From positions 138,608,040 through 138,672,039 of the forward strand of contig CM038214.1 in NCBI GenBank assembly GCA_021442155.1: a DNA stretch of 64,000 bases, in the 5' to 3' direction. Below are positions 48,934-59,279 of the stretch, piece by piece. Source of the DNA: Cymbidium sinense (Eukaryota; Streptophyta; Magnoliopsida; Asparagales; Orchidaceae). The notes beneath the pieces were generated by a model. It was not told the origin of the DNA and made no database searches. It worked only from the letters and a program-made list of their open reading frames with translations. Numbering within the stretch: the first letter of the stretch is position 1; the number at the start of each line of letters is the position of its first letter. A program made the translations under genes and the position numbers.

Positions 48934-49930
48934 CTAAAATCTTCTAACATAAGGCAAACCAATTTTGTCTAGATTCACAAGACCCCTCAAAAGGAAGGGT
49001 ATGTAACCATTTGAAAACATTTGCAAAGAAGAATACTTGGCCTCCAAATTGGCAAGAAAGTCAGCACAAGAGTTGGCTTCTCTATAAATATGAGAAATTT
49101 GAAAATCTAGGTTAGGAAGAAGCCTCCTAGAATGATTAAGTAAATAATACACTTTAGCATTACCATGAGCATCAGATTTGAGTAAATCTTAAAGAAGGAG
49201 AGCATCAACTTCAAACTAGATCTTATGAAATCCTTGTTGTAAACAAATAGAAATGCCATGATGAAAGCCTTTAAGCTCAAAGAATAACACGTAATAAGGC
49301 TCTAAAGGTGCAAAAGCAGAGATACCACTATGATGATCTCAAAATCCCACCATAGCCATAATAAGCATTAGAAACTGAGCCATGTTAACTTAATGTAGTA
49401 ATAATTAGGTTTAATCTAGTATATAATTTTGTAGGAGAAACATTACAAGAGGGAAAGTTAATCCCAAAATTCAAGGCCACATAACACCCTTTAAAACTAG
49501 AGTGAGTAGAAGATTAGCTTTGAAAAGAGACAATTTTCTATTTGACTCTAGCAATAATACAATGATAATTCATAGGAATATTATGATGCTTAGCATCATT
49601 TCTATCCATCCAAATATACCAAAGAATAGTTGTTGCTAAAATAATTTTAACATGACCCTTAGAAGTATGAGAGAAACATGCTTCATGAAGTTGCATAATA
49701 GAAAATGATCCATTAAACTGGAAAGTATTAAAAATATTATCATTCCAATTCCACATTTTAAATAGAATATTCAAAAAAAACATGATCCACACTTTCAATG
49801 TGATAGCAACAATAACATTTAGAAGAGAGATAGAAACCTTTTATCAGAAGAGTAGCATCCACAGGGATATAATGCTTCAGAATGTGCCAAGTTAAAAGAG
49901 AATGAAGTTGGGACACTAATAATCTAGATA
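48934..49930 (-). pseudogene. LINE zf-RVT and RNase H C-terminal domains
   Basis: The minus strand at about 49910-49780 reads LTWHILKHYIPVDATLLIKG, then CYCCYHIESVDHVFF, a Cys/His cluster typical of the zf-RVT segment after plant LINE RT. An open frame (49798-49538) continues with ATTILWYIWMDRNDAKHH. At 49350-48934 come LRDHHSGIS, LFFELKGFHHGISICLQQG, FEVDALLL and HIYREANSCADFLANL, the boxes of an RNase H domain (E, D, HxxREAN...AD). Stops interrupt it. Confidence 0.8.
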
Positions 49931-50727
49931 TTAGTAAAAACTAAGGACTATTGATATTTGAATCTGATGAAATGCCAAACATCCTTAAAACAAAATCTCC
50001 AAAAGAAGAATTTTGAAGAGAATTTTTCTATTAGTGAAAGGACAAATTTTAAGGATTTTATCATCACATTCACAGGCAAGGGTAAAATTGAGCCACATCC
50101 CACTTATTATGAGTTATTAACAGATTATTCTTAAGCAACACAATGAAATGAGTATGGATTAGGGAATCAATAGAGCCCTACCCTAGCCAATTATCTTGCC
50201 AAATGAAAGAGGAACTAGAATTGACACCCCATGAAATTAAGTTCTTAGCATTCCATTTGATACTACAAAGTCTTCTCCACACTAGGGAATCCCCATATTT
50301 GAATGCACAAATGAGGGGATGTTTGCCCTGACATTATTTAGCATGCATAAATTTTGACCATTAACTATGTTTATTTCTAAAATTCCACCAAATTTTATAG
50401 GAAAAATAGTTAATATAATCCTCTAATGTTTTGCAACCCAAGCCACCTTCATTATTAGGACCACAATAGTTGTGCCAAATAGCCCAATGTAATCTTTTGA
50501 TAGAAGAGTTAGATTCCCAAAAACATTTATTAAAAAGTATATTGATCCTTTTAATAATATAATGGGTAGGAACAATAGTAGATCAGAGATATAGAGGTAG
50601 AGAGAAAAGGGTACTTTTGATCAGGATAAGTCTAGCACCAAAGGAAAGTAAATTAAACTCCTACGAGAATGTTTTTCTATTTATTCTCTGAATAACTTCA
50701 TCAAATAAAGAAGATCTTTTTGTTCCT

Positions 50728-51619
50728 CTATATAAGGGAGTCCCCAGATACTTGATAGGGAGAATTTGATGAAAAACCTGTAATATTCTTGATAACATTG
50801 ATCTTAGATAAGGAAATAGAAGAGTTAGTAATAAAATAACTTTTATCAGGATTAATATTTAAGCCACTCTCCCTACCAAAAAGAGTTAAGAACTTACACA
50901 ATTTTTTAATATAAAGAATAGAGGCATTGTAAAATATAATGAAATCATTAACAAAACTAAGTTGAGAAATGGGAAAGCCACTAATGTTTATGTAGGACAT
51001 GTTAAGAATTCTACTAAATATTTGCTCACTACATCTAGAAAGATAACAAGGAAAAGGGTAGAGAGGATCCCCTTGCTCTCCATGAGAAGAAGAGAAGAAA
51101 CCATGCACTTCACCATTGAGAAGTAAAGAAAACCAAGAATTCTCAATCCCATTCTTAATTAAAGCAATAAATTGATTTGAGAATCCAAACAAAGCAAAAA
51201 TTTTATATAGGACAACCAATATTGTCATAAGCATTGGAAATGTCAAGCTTAAAAAGAAGGTTTCCACCGCAAACTTTGGCATTTAAATCATGGATCATCT
51301 CTAAGGCTAAAAGAACATTATCGAAATGGATCTCTTTAACAAAACTGGTTTGATTGGGGGAGATAATTTTAGGAAGAAACATACTCAACCTTTTAGCCAA
51401 AATCTTAGAAATAATTTTATTAAAAAGAGAGCAAAGGCTAATCGGCCTAAAATCACTCCAAACATCAGGATTGTCTTTTTTGGGAATTAAAATAATGGAG
51501 GTACTAGCAAAATATTTGGGAAGGGTGCTAACCTTAAAAAAATCAAGAACATATTTAATCAAATCCTCTTTGATGTTAATCCAACATTTATGGAAAAAGG
51601 GTATAACCATAAGGACCAC
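50728..51619 (-). pseudogene. LINE reverse transcriptase
   Basis: Two overlapping open frames (51619-51203 and 51282-50728) carry consecutive RT motifs. The first reads SIILIPKKDNPDVWSDFRPI, SLCSLFNKIISKILAKRL and LLFKLDISNAYD (motif A Asp in KLDIS). After a frameshift near 51210 the second reads KIFALFGFSNQFIALI, EQGDPL and SQLSFVNDFIIFYNA. The catalytic YADD box appears as FVND near 50950, with its first Asp changed to Asn, so the enzyme could not work even without the frameshift. The opposite-strand open frame at 51354-51731 is a shadow. Confidence 0.88.
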
Positions 51620-51820
51620 AAAAGTCTTTATTCATACTCAAGAATTTCACTCTGGTAAGGAAGAAAGAATATTGTTATCATCATTAGAAATAAGATTAGG
51701 AAAAAAACTAGGCTATGAAATATCATCATAAGCAACATTTTTATTTAGAAATTATTTATAAAAAGAAATAGTAGAATCAGTAAGCTCTTTTCTATCCAAA
51801 CACCAAACTCCACCATTAAT

Positions 51821-52048
51821 TTAAATTTTGTGAATGTGAATAAAAGCCTTTTTCTTTTTAACCATGGCATGAAAATATTTAGTATTACGATCACCATCAG
51901 AGGTCCATTTCATAGATGCTTTTTGTAGCCAATAAGTCTCCTCCATGTCTTGAAAACATGTTAACCTATTTTTAGCTTGAACCAACAGATGAATTTTAGA
52001 AGGATCATTAACAATAGCATCTTCCAAAACTATAACCTCATTCTCCAT
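51821..52048 (-). pseudogene. LINE endonuclease-RT linker
   Basis: A 75-codon minus-strand open frame reading EETYWLQKASMKWTSDGDRN, then TKYFHAMVKKKKAFIHIHKI. This string (E-E-x-W-x-Q-K ... W-x-x-x-G-D-x-N-T-x-Y-F-H) is the conserved link just before the RT domain of plant L1 ORF2. It carries no catalytic site. Confidence 0.8.
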
Positions 52049-52149
52049 TTCTTTAATCTTAACAAAAAGGTTTTTGAAATAATGTTTATTCTACCAATTA
52101 AGTTATTCCTTAAGTCTTTTTAATTTGAACCACAATCTCATCATCCCAA

Positions 52150-52392
52150 AAATAGAATCATTCGGATGGAGAGGTTTACCCTAGTTATTAGCAACAATAT
52201 CTAAAAATATATCATCCATGAGCCACATATTTAAGAAGAAAAAAGGGATAGGGGAGGAGGATTTACTAGCAATAAAAATCAAAGTGATAAGCAAGGGAGA
52301 ATGGTCTAAAAAGGCTCTGCCTAAGTGCTCCATAGAAGTACTAGAGAGAAGATTAATCCACAAATGATTAAAAAGAACCCGATCAAGAAAAT
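52150..52392 (-). pseudogene. LINE endonuclease C-terminal fragment
   Basis: The minus strand from the truncation reads FLDRVLFNHLWINLL, then GRAFLDHSPLLITL, then FFFLNMWLMDDIFLDIV. This is the end of the APE-type endonuclease of plant L1 LINEs, with the conserved DHSP box holding the catalytic His. The rest of the domain is missing through 5' truncation, as expected from incomplete target-primed reverse transcription. Confidence 0.82.
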
Positions 52393-54534
52393 AAACAAAA
52401 TAAAAATAAAAAATAAAAAAAACCCTAACCCTAAACCCTAAACTCTAAACCCTAATCTTACAACCCTAAGCACTAAACCCTAAACCTTAAAACAGTTAAC
52501 CCTAAAACCTACAACCCTAAACCCAAAACCCTAAACCCTAAAACCTATAACCCTAAAACCTAAAACCTAAACCCCAAACCTTAAATAGTAAACCCTAAAC
52601 CCTAAAAACTTAAAAAGCAAAACCTAAACTAAATAAAACTTAAAAATAAAATAAATAAGAAAACTTAAACCTAAATAAAATAAGAAATAAATAAAATAAA
52701 ATAAATCCTAAACTAAAACCTAAACATAAACTTAACCCTAAACCTAAGCCTAAACCTAAAAATAAAATAAAATAAAATATAAAAACTAAACTAAAAAAAA
52801 TAAAAACCTAAATGAAACTAAAAAATAAAAAAAACCTAAATATAATAAACCTAATTATAATAAAAACTAAACATAAAATAATAATAAAATAAAATAAAAA
52901 ATAAATAAAAATATAAACTTAGAAATGAACCTAAAAAGTAAACTAAATAAACTTAAACCTAATAGTTTACTTAATTTTAAAGAAAACCCAAACCCTAAAT
53001 CGTAAACCCAAAATCCTAAACCTTAAACCTACAACTCTAAAACCCTAAACCCTAAACCCTAAAATCCAAAAACCTAAACCAAAAATAAATAAAACCTAAA
53101 AATAAAATATACCAAAAACTTAAATTGAAATAAAAAAATAAAAAAATAAAAATAAATAAAAACCTAAACCTAAACCTAAAAATATAATAAAATAAAATAT
53201 AAAAGTAAACTAAAATAAAATAAATAAAAATCTAAATTAAACTAAAAAAATAAAATAAAGCTAAGAATAAAAAACATAAATAAAATAAAAACTAAATGTA
53301 ACATAAAAATAAAATAAACCTAAAATGAAATAAAATAAAAATAAAAAAATGCACCTAAAAATAAAACCTAAATAAATAGAAAATAAAACCCAAACCCTAA
53401 ACTAAAAATAAAAATACTTAACCTAAAATAAAAATAAAATAAACCTAAACCTAAACTAAAATAAGCTAAACTAAAATAAATAAAACCTAAACCTAAACCT
53501 AAATCCTTAACTAAATAAAATAAAATAAAAATAAAACTAAACAAAAAAAAAAAAATAAACCTAAACCTAAACCTAAAAAATAAAATAAAATAAAAAACCT
53601 AAACTTAAATAAATAAACACAACTAAATAAAAATAAAAAATAAACCTAAATAAAAATATAATAAAATAAACTAAAATAAATAAAAAATAAACTAAATAAA
53701 CCTAAATCTATAGATTTACTTAATTTAAAAAAAACTAAACCCTAAACCCTAAACCCTAAATGCTAAACCGTAAAAAACACTAAACCGTAAACCCTAGACC
53801 CTAAACCCTAAACCATAAATCCAAACCCTAACCCTAAACCCTAAAAGCATAAACCCTAAGACCCTAAACCCCAAACCATAAACCCTAAACCCTAAACATA
53901 CATCTTTAAAATACAATAAACCTAAACCTAAACTAAATAAAACTTAGAAATAAATTAAATAAAAAGCCTAAACCAAAATAAAACAAAATAAAAATCTATA
54001 CTAAAACCTAAACTTAAACCTAAACTTAAACCTAAAAAAAATAAACTAACAAATAAAAACTAAACTAGAAAAATATAAATAAAAACTAAAACTAAACTAA
54101 AAAATAAAAAACCTAAATAAAATAAAAACAAAAAGTTAAATAAAAATAAAATAAACCTAAAATAAAGTAAATAAAAACTAAATAAAAACTTAAACCTAAA
54201 GAATAAACCTAAAAAATAAAACTTAATAATAAATAAATAATAAAACCTAAACCCTAATAAAAAACATCATAAACCTAAAATAAAAATAAAATAAACCTAA
54301 ACCTATACCTAAAATAAACTAACCCTAAACCCTAAACAAAATAAAATAACTAAATATAAACATATACCTAAACTAAAAAATAAAACCTAAAAGTAAACTT
54401 AAAATAAAAACCTAAAACCTAAACTTAAAAAAAATAAAGTAAAAACTTAAACCTAAACCTAAACCTAAACCTTAAAAATAAATTAAAATAAAAAATATAA
54501 ACTAAAATAAATAAACCTAAAATAAACAAACTAA
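52393..54534 (+). repeat. Telomere-like array, block 14
   Basis: CCCTAAA polarity resumes. CCCTAAA module at about 52425-52620, A-rich to about 52955, anchor (AGTTTACTTAATTT) at 52964-52977, a short CCCTAAA module, A-rich to about 53700, anchor (GATTTACTTAATTT) at 53713-53726, CCCTAAA at 53735-53900, A-rich up to the RTE tail. Confidence 0.9.
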
Positions 54535-55230
54535 ACAACAATAACAATAACAACAACAACACCAACAACAAGCAATTATCTCACTAAGTGGGGTCAGCTA
54601 CATGAATCCTTCATCTCCATTGTGTCTTATTATGTGTTAGATTTTCATTCAATTCAAGTATGCTAAGGTCATTTTTTATACATCTTAACCATGTATTTTT
54701 TGGCCTACCTCCACCTTTCTTAACATAAGGCAATTCTAATGCATCTACTCTTCTAACCGGGTCATTTGACGGTGACGCTTTATGTGGCCAAACCATCTAA
54801 GGTGACTCTCTCTAATTTTTTTTTCCACTAAAGCTACTCCAACTTTTTCCTGAACATACACATTTCTCATTTTATCTCTAAGAGTAAAGCCACTAATCCA
54901 CCTAAGCATCCTCATCTCTGCAACACTTAACTTAGTCTCATGCTTCTATTTTATTGGCAAACATTCTACACAATAAATCATTATAGGTCTTACCACCGTC
55001 TTATAAAATTTTTCTTGAGGTTTAACCAGTACTTTTCTATCACTCAACAAGCTAGATGCATTCTCCACTTCAACCATCCAACTTAAATTCTACTAATAAC
55101 ATCTCCATCTATATAACCATCACATTAAATAATAGAGCCTAAATATCTAAATCGCTAACTCTTTTTAATGACTTGGTCACCTAATGTCACAACACTATCT
55201 CTATAACTTCTACAACAAAAATTACAATCC
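54535..55230 (-). mobile_element. RTE-type LINE 3' tail, copy 3
   Basis: The best-preserved 3' terminus of the three: on the minus strand it ends in a TTGTTGGTGTTGTTGTTGTT-like tract, typical of RTE LINE ends, after a VADPT*WDN-like string. The frame 54796-54611 reads MVWPHKASPSNDPVRRVDAL, then KKGGGRPKNTWLRCIKNDLS. Upstream, KWRMLRW-type and RDKMRNVYVQEKVGVAL-type strings occur in other frames. The 5' edge (GGATTGTAATTTTTGTTG on the minus strand) equals that of copies 1 and 2. Confidence 0.84.
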
Positions 55231-57750
55231 ATAAATAAATTAAACTAAATAAAAATAAAAATAAACCTAAATAAAAATAAAAAATAAACTAAACTAAAAT
55301 AAATAAAAAATAAACTAAATGAACCTAAGCATACAAGTCTACTAAATTTAAAAAAAAACTAAAAAAAAACCTAACCCTAAACCCTAAACTTACAACCCTA
55401 AGCTCTAAACCCTAAACCTTAAAACCCTACAACCCAAAACCCGAAACCCTAAAACCTATAACCCTAAACCCTAAAACCTAAACCCCAAACCTTAAATAGT
55501 AAACCCTAAACCCTAAAAACCTAAAAAGAAAAACCTAAACAAAATAAAACCTAAAAAAAATAAATAAGAAAACTTAAACCTAAAAATAAAATAAAATAAA
55601 ATCCTAAACTAAAAAACTAAACATAAACTTAACCCTAAACCTAAACTTAAACCTAAAAAATAAAATAAAATATAAAAACTAAACTAAAAAAATAAAAACC
55701 TAAATGACACTAAAAAATAAAAAAATGTAAATATAATAAACCTAATTATAATAAAAACTAAACATAAAATAAAAATAAAATAAAATAAAAACTAAATAAA
55801 AACATAAACTTAGAAATAAACCTAAAAAGTAAAATAAAAAACTTAAACCTAATAGTTTACTTAATTTAAAAAAAACCCAAACCCTAAACCGTAAACCCAA
55901 AATCCTAAACTCAACCTACAACTCCAAAAACCTAAACCAAAAGAAAATAAAACCTAAAAATAAAATTAAAAAAAATCCTAAACTAAAATAAAAATAATAA
56001 AAATAAATAAAAACCTAAACTAAAACCTAAACCTAAAAATAAAATAAAATAAAATAATAAAAGTAAACTAAAATAAAATAAATAAAAAGCTAAACTAAAA
56101 TAAAAACTAAAATAAAGCTAAGATTAAAAAACATAAATAAAATAAAAACTAAAAGTAAAATAAAAATAAAATAAACCTAGAATAAAATAAAAAAACAAAA
56201 CTAAACTTAAAAAATTAACCTAAAAATAAAACCTAAATAAATAGAAAATAAAACCCAAACCCTAAACTAAGAATACTTAACCTAAAATAAAATAAAAATA
56301 AACCTAAACCTAAACTAAAATAAGCTAAACTAAAATAAATATAACCTAAACCTAAACCCTAAACTAAATAAAATAAAATAAACTAAAAATAAACTTAAAC
56401 CTAAACTAAAAAATAAAACTTAAAATAGAAACCTAAAACCTAAACTTAAAAAAATAAAATAAAAACCTAAAAATAAAAAAATAAAATTGAAACCTAAAAA
56501 ATAAAACAAAATCCAAACTAAACTAAAAAATAAACATAAACCTAAACCTAAACCTAAAAAATGAACTAAAATGGAAAACTTAAACTAAAATGGAAAACCT
56601 AAAATAAATAAACTAAACTAAATAAAAATGAAAAATAAAACTAAAAAAAATAAAATGTGAAATAAACTAAATTAAACTAAACCTACTGGTTTACTAAATT
56701 TTTTTTTAAAAAAAGCCCCTAAACTCTAAACCCTAAACCCTAAAAGAAACCATAGACCCTAAAACTTAAACCGATAACTTTAATCCTACAACCCAAAACC
56801 CTATACCCTAAAAACCTAAAACCTAAACCAAAATTAAATAAAACTTAAAAGATTAAGTAAATAAACAAACCTGAGCATAAATAAAATAAAAAAATATAAT
56901 AAAATAAATAAACCTAAACTAAAACCTAAACCTAAACATAAAAATAAATCAAAATAAAATAAGAAAAATAAACTAAAATAAAATAAATAAAACCCTAATC
57001 TAAACTAAAAAATTAAATTAAACAAAGAATAAAAAACCTAAAAAATTTAAAACTAAATAAAAACCTAAACCCAAAAAATGAACCAAAAAAAATAAAACTT
57101 AACAACAAATAAAAAACAAAACACAAACTCTATACTAAAAATAAAAACTTAACCTCAAATAAAAATAAAATAAACAAAATAAACCAAAACCTAAACCTAA
57201 ACTAAAATAAACTAAACCAAAATAAATAAAACCTAAACCTAAACATAAAGTAAACTAAAGCTAAACCATTAACTAAATAAATTAAAATAAACTAAAAATA
57301 AACCTAAACCTAAACTAAAAAATAAAACCTAAAACAAACCTAAAACCTAAATGTTAAACCCTCAACCCTAAAAAGCTAAAAACCTAATCCTACGAGTTTA
57401 CATAATTTAAAAAATTAAAAATTAAAAATTAAAAACAAATCGAAAAACCCTAAACCCTAAACCTACAACCCTAAACCCTAAACCCTAAACCCTAAACCCT
57501 AAAACCCTTAAACCCTAAACCCTATATCCTAAACCCTAACCCTATAACCCTAAACCCTGAGCCCTAAACCCTAAATCCTAAACCCTAAACACAAAAACCT
57601 ACAACCCAAAACCCTAAACCCTAAAACCTACACCCTAAACCCTAAATACTCAACCCTAAACTCTAAACCCTAAATCCCAAACCCTAAACTAACACTAAAC
57701 CCCAAACCCTAAAATATAAACTAGCCCTAAACCTTTAACTAACCCTAAAC
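55231..57750 (+). repeat. Telomere-like array, block 15 (short units)
   Basis: Anchors at 55336-55349 (AGTCTACTAAATTT), 55854-55867, 56688-56700 (GGTTTACTAAATT) and 57395-57408 (AGTTTACATAATTT), about 0.5-0.85 kb apart: shorter units than elsewhere. Between them A-rich and short CCCTAAA modules alternate. The 55.38-55.95-kb stretch closely repeats 52.41-53.05 kb, including GTTTACTTAATTT and the AAACCCAAACCCTAAA after it, so these are recent duplicates. CCCTAAA sequence at about 57440-57750 leads into GR-RBP copy 7. Confidence 0.88.
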
Positions 57751-57753
57751 CCT

Positions 57754-58244
57754 AAGAATGGGTAGAACCTAGACAGCAGGAACATCACCGACAACTTGGC
57801 TCAGTCTAGATCTAATGGTGGACGTGAAGGCAGAGGCAGCACTTATCACAATGGTGGTGGGGGATCTGTAGGTGTTGGTAGATATGGAGGTGGTGGTTGG
57901 AGCAATGGTGGTTATGGAGGTGCTAGAAGCGATGGAGGCTATAGCCATGGAGGTGGCAGACGGAGAGATCAGAGATATCATGGAGAATCCCGCTACTCGA
58001 GAGGTGGTTATGGTTCTGATGGGAACTGGAGAAATTGAAGAACGACCGATCCAATCTGATACTTATGGAACTGTGTCTTTACAGTAGAGATGGTTCTACT
58101 TATGTAAGGATTTTGATTTGCTCTATGGGTGCTCATTTTTTATCTATGTCAATGCGTTTGTCTTAGAAAACTTGGGGTGCTACTTGGTTGATGAAATCAA
58201 AAAGTAGAAATATTTAATTTGAATTTGTTCTTTGTTAAAAAAAA
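57754..58244 (+). pseudogene. GR-RBP 3'-end retrocopy, copy 7 (best-preserved glycine-rich frame)
   Basis: The frame runs 93 codons from AAT at 57757 to TGA at 58036-58038, broken only by TAG at 57763-57765 near its start. After that stop 90 codons are open: SRNITDNLAQSRSNGGREGR, a Gly/Tyr/Ser-rich body (GGGGSVGVGRYGGGGWSNGG), a basic segment (HGGGRRRDQRYHG), ESRYSRGGYGSD and the GNWRN end. This is the C-terminal half of a plant GR-RBP (RRM plus glycine-rich tail), lacking nearly all of the RRM and any start context. The ~206-nt 3' UTR ends in an A run at 58237-58244 against CCTTAAACCC. Stable expression is unlikely. Confidence 0.88.
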
Positions 58245-59279
58245 TCCTTAAACCCTAAACTAAAACTTAAACACCAAACCTTAAACCTTAAACCCTCAAA
58301 CCCAAACTTAAACCCTAAAGTAATCCTAAACCCTAAACTCTAAGCCCTAAAAAGCTGAAAACCTAAACCTAAACTAAAAAAAAAACCTAAAAAAAAATAA
58401 ATCAAAAAACTAAAAAAAAAAAATAAAATAAAATAAAAATAAAATAAAAACATAAACAAAAATTGAAACTTAAACCTAAACCTAAAAAAGAAAATAAAAA
58501 AAAATAAAAATTAATTAAAATAAAATAAATAAATACCTAAACTAAACAAAATAAATAAATAAACTAAATAAAAGAAAAACTAAACTTAACATAAAAAATA
58601 AACCTAAAATAAAATAAGATAATAACTAAATAAGCACTTAAACCTAAAATAAACTTAAAAATAAAACATAAAAATAAATAAAAAATAAAACCTAAATCCT
58701 AAACTAAAAAAAAAACCTAAACATAAAATAAAAATAAAATAAACAAAATAAAATAAACATAAACCTAAACTAAAATCAACTAAGCTAAAATAAATAAAAC
58801 CTTAACCTAAACCTAAAATAAAGTAAACCTAAACCTTAAATTAAACTAAATAAAATAAAATAAACAAAAAACAAACCTGAAACTAAACTATAAAATAAAA
58901 CCAAAAAATAAACTTAAATTAAAAACATAAAACCTAATCCTAAAAAATAAAATATAAACCTAAACCTAAACCTAAACGTAAAAGTAAAAAAATAAAACCT
59001 AAGCCTAAAATAGAAAATAAAAATAAAACTTAACTAAAAAATAAACCTAAACCTAAAAAATAAACTAAAATATATAACCTAAACAAAAATAAATAAACTA
59101 AACTAAATAAAAATAAAAAATAAAATAAACTCAAATAAATAAAAAATAAGTTAAATAAACCTAAACCTACTAGTTTACTTAATTTAAAAAAAAAAACTAA
59201 ACCTAAAATCCTAAACCCTAAACCATAAACCCTAAACCCTAAACCCTAAACCCTAAAACTCTAAACCCTAACCTTAAAT
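58245..59279 (+). repeat. Telomere-like array, block 16
   Basis: CCCTAAA module to about 58360, a long A-rich module to about 59160, anchor (AGTTTACTTAATTT) at 59172-59185, then a short CCCTAAA module (59195-59279) that ends at gypsy relic B. Confidence 0.9.

Larger units (their letters stand above)
46698..52392 (-). mobile_element. L1-type LINE, 5'-truncated, antisense
   Basis: A 5.7-kb non-LTR retrotransposon on the minus strand. In order: end of the endonuclease (about 52390-52150), linker, RT (about 51700-50700), a Cys/His zf-RVT-like segment (about 49930-49780), RNase H (about 49350-48934), a long T/G-rich 3' region (48930-46735), an AATAAAA signal (about 46727-46733) and a 12-base A tail (T on the + strand, 46698-46709). 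It is truncated inside the endonuclease at 52392. Frames are broken in several places, so it is dead. It lies exactly between TTTAGGG-polarity and CCCTAAA-polarity arrays. No target-site duplication is recognised in the repetitive flanks. Confidence 0.88.

Noticed and set aside
47246..48962. A cluster of minus-strand hydrophobic open frames as a membrane-protein operon or an extra LINE ORF
   Set aside because: The frames overlap each other in different registers, have no shared motif, and lie in the T/G-rich 3' region between the LINE RNase H and its poly(A).
51354..51731. Plus-strand 125-codon open frame inside the LINE
   Set aside because: It is the antisense of the reverse-transcriptase coding region, which has clear RT motifs on the minus strand.
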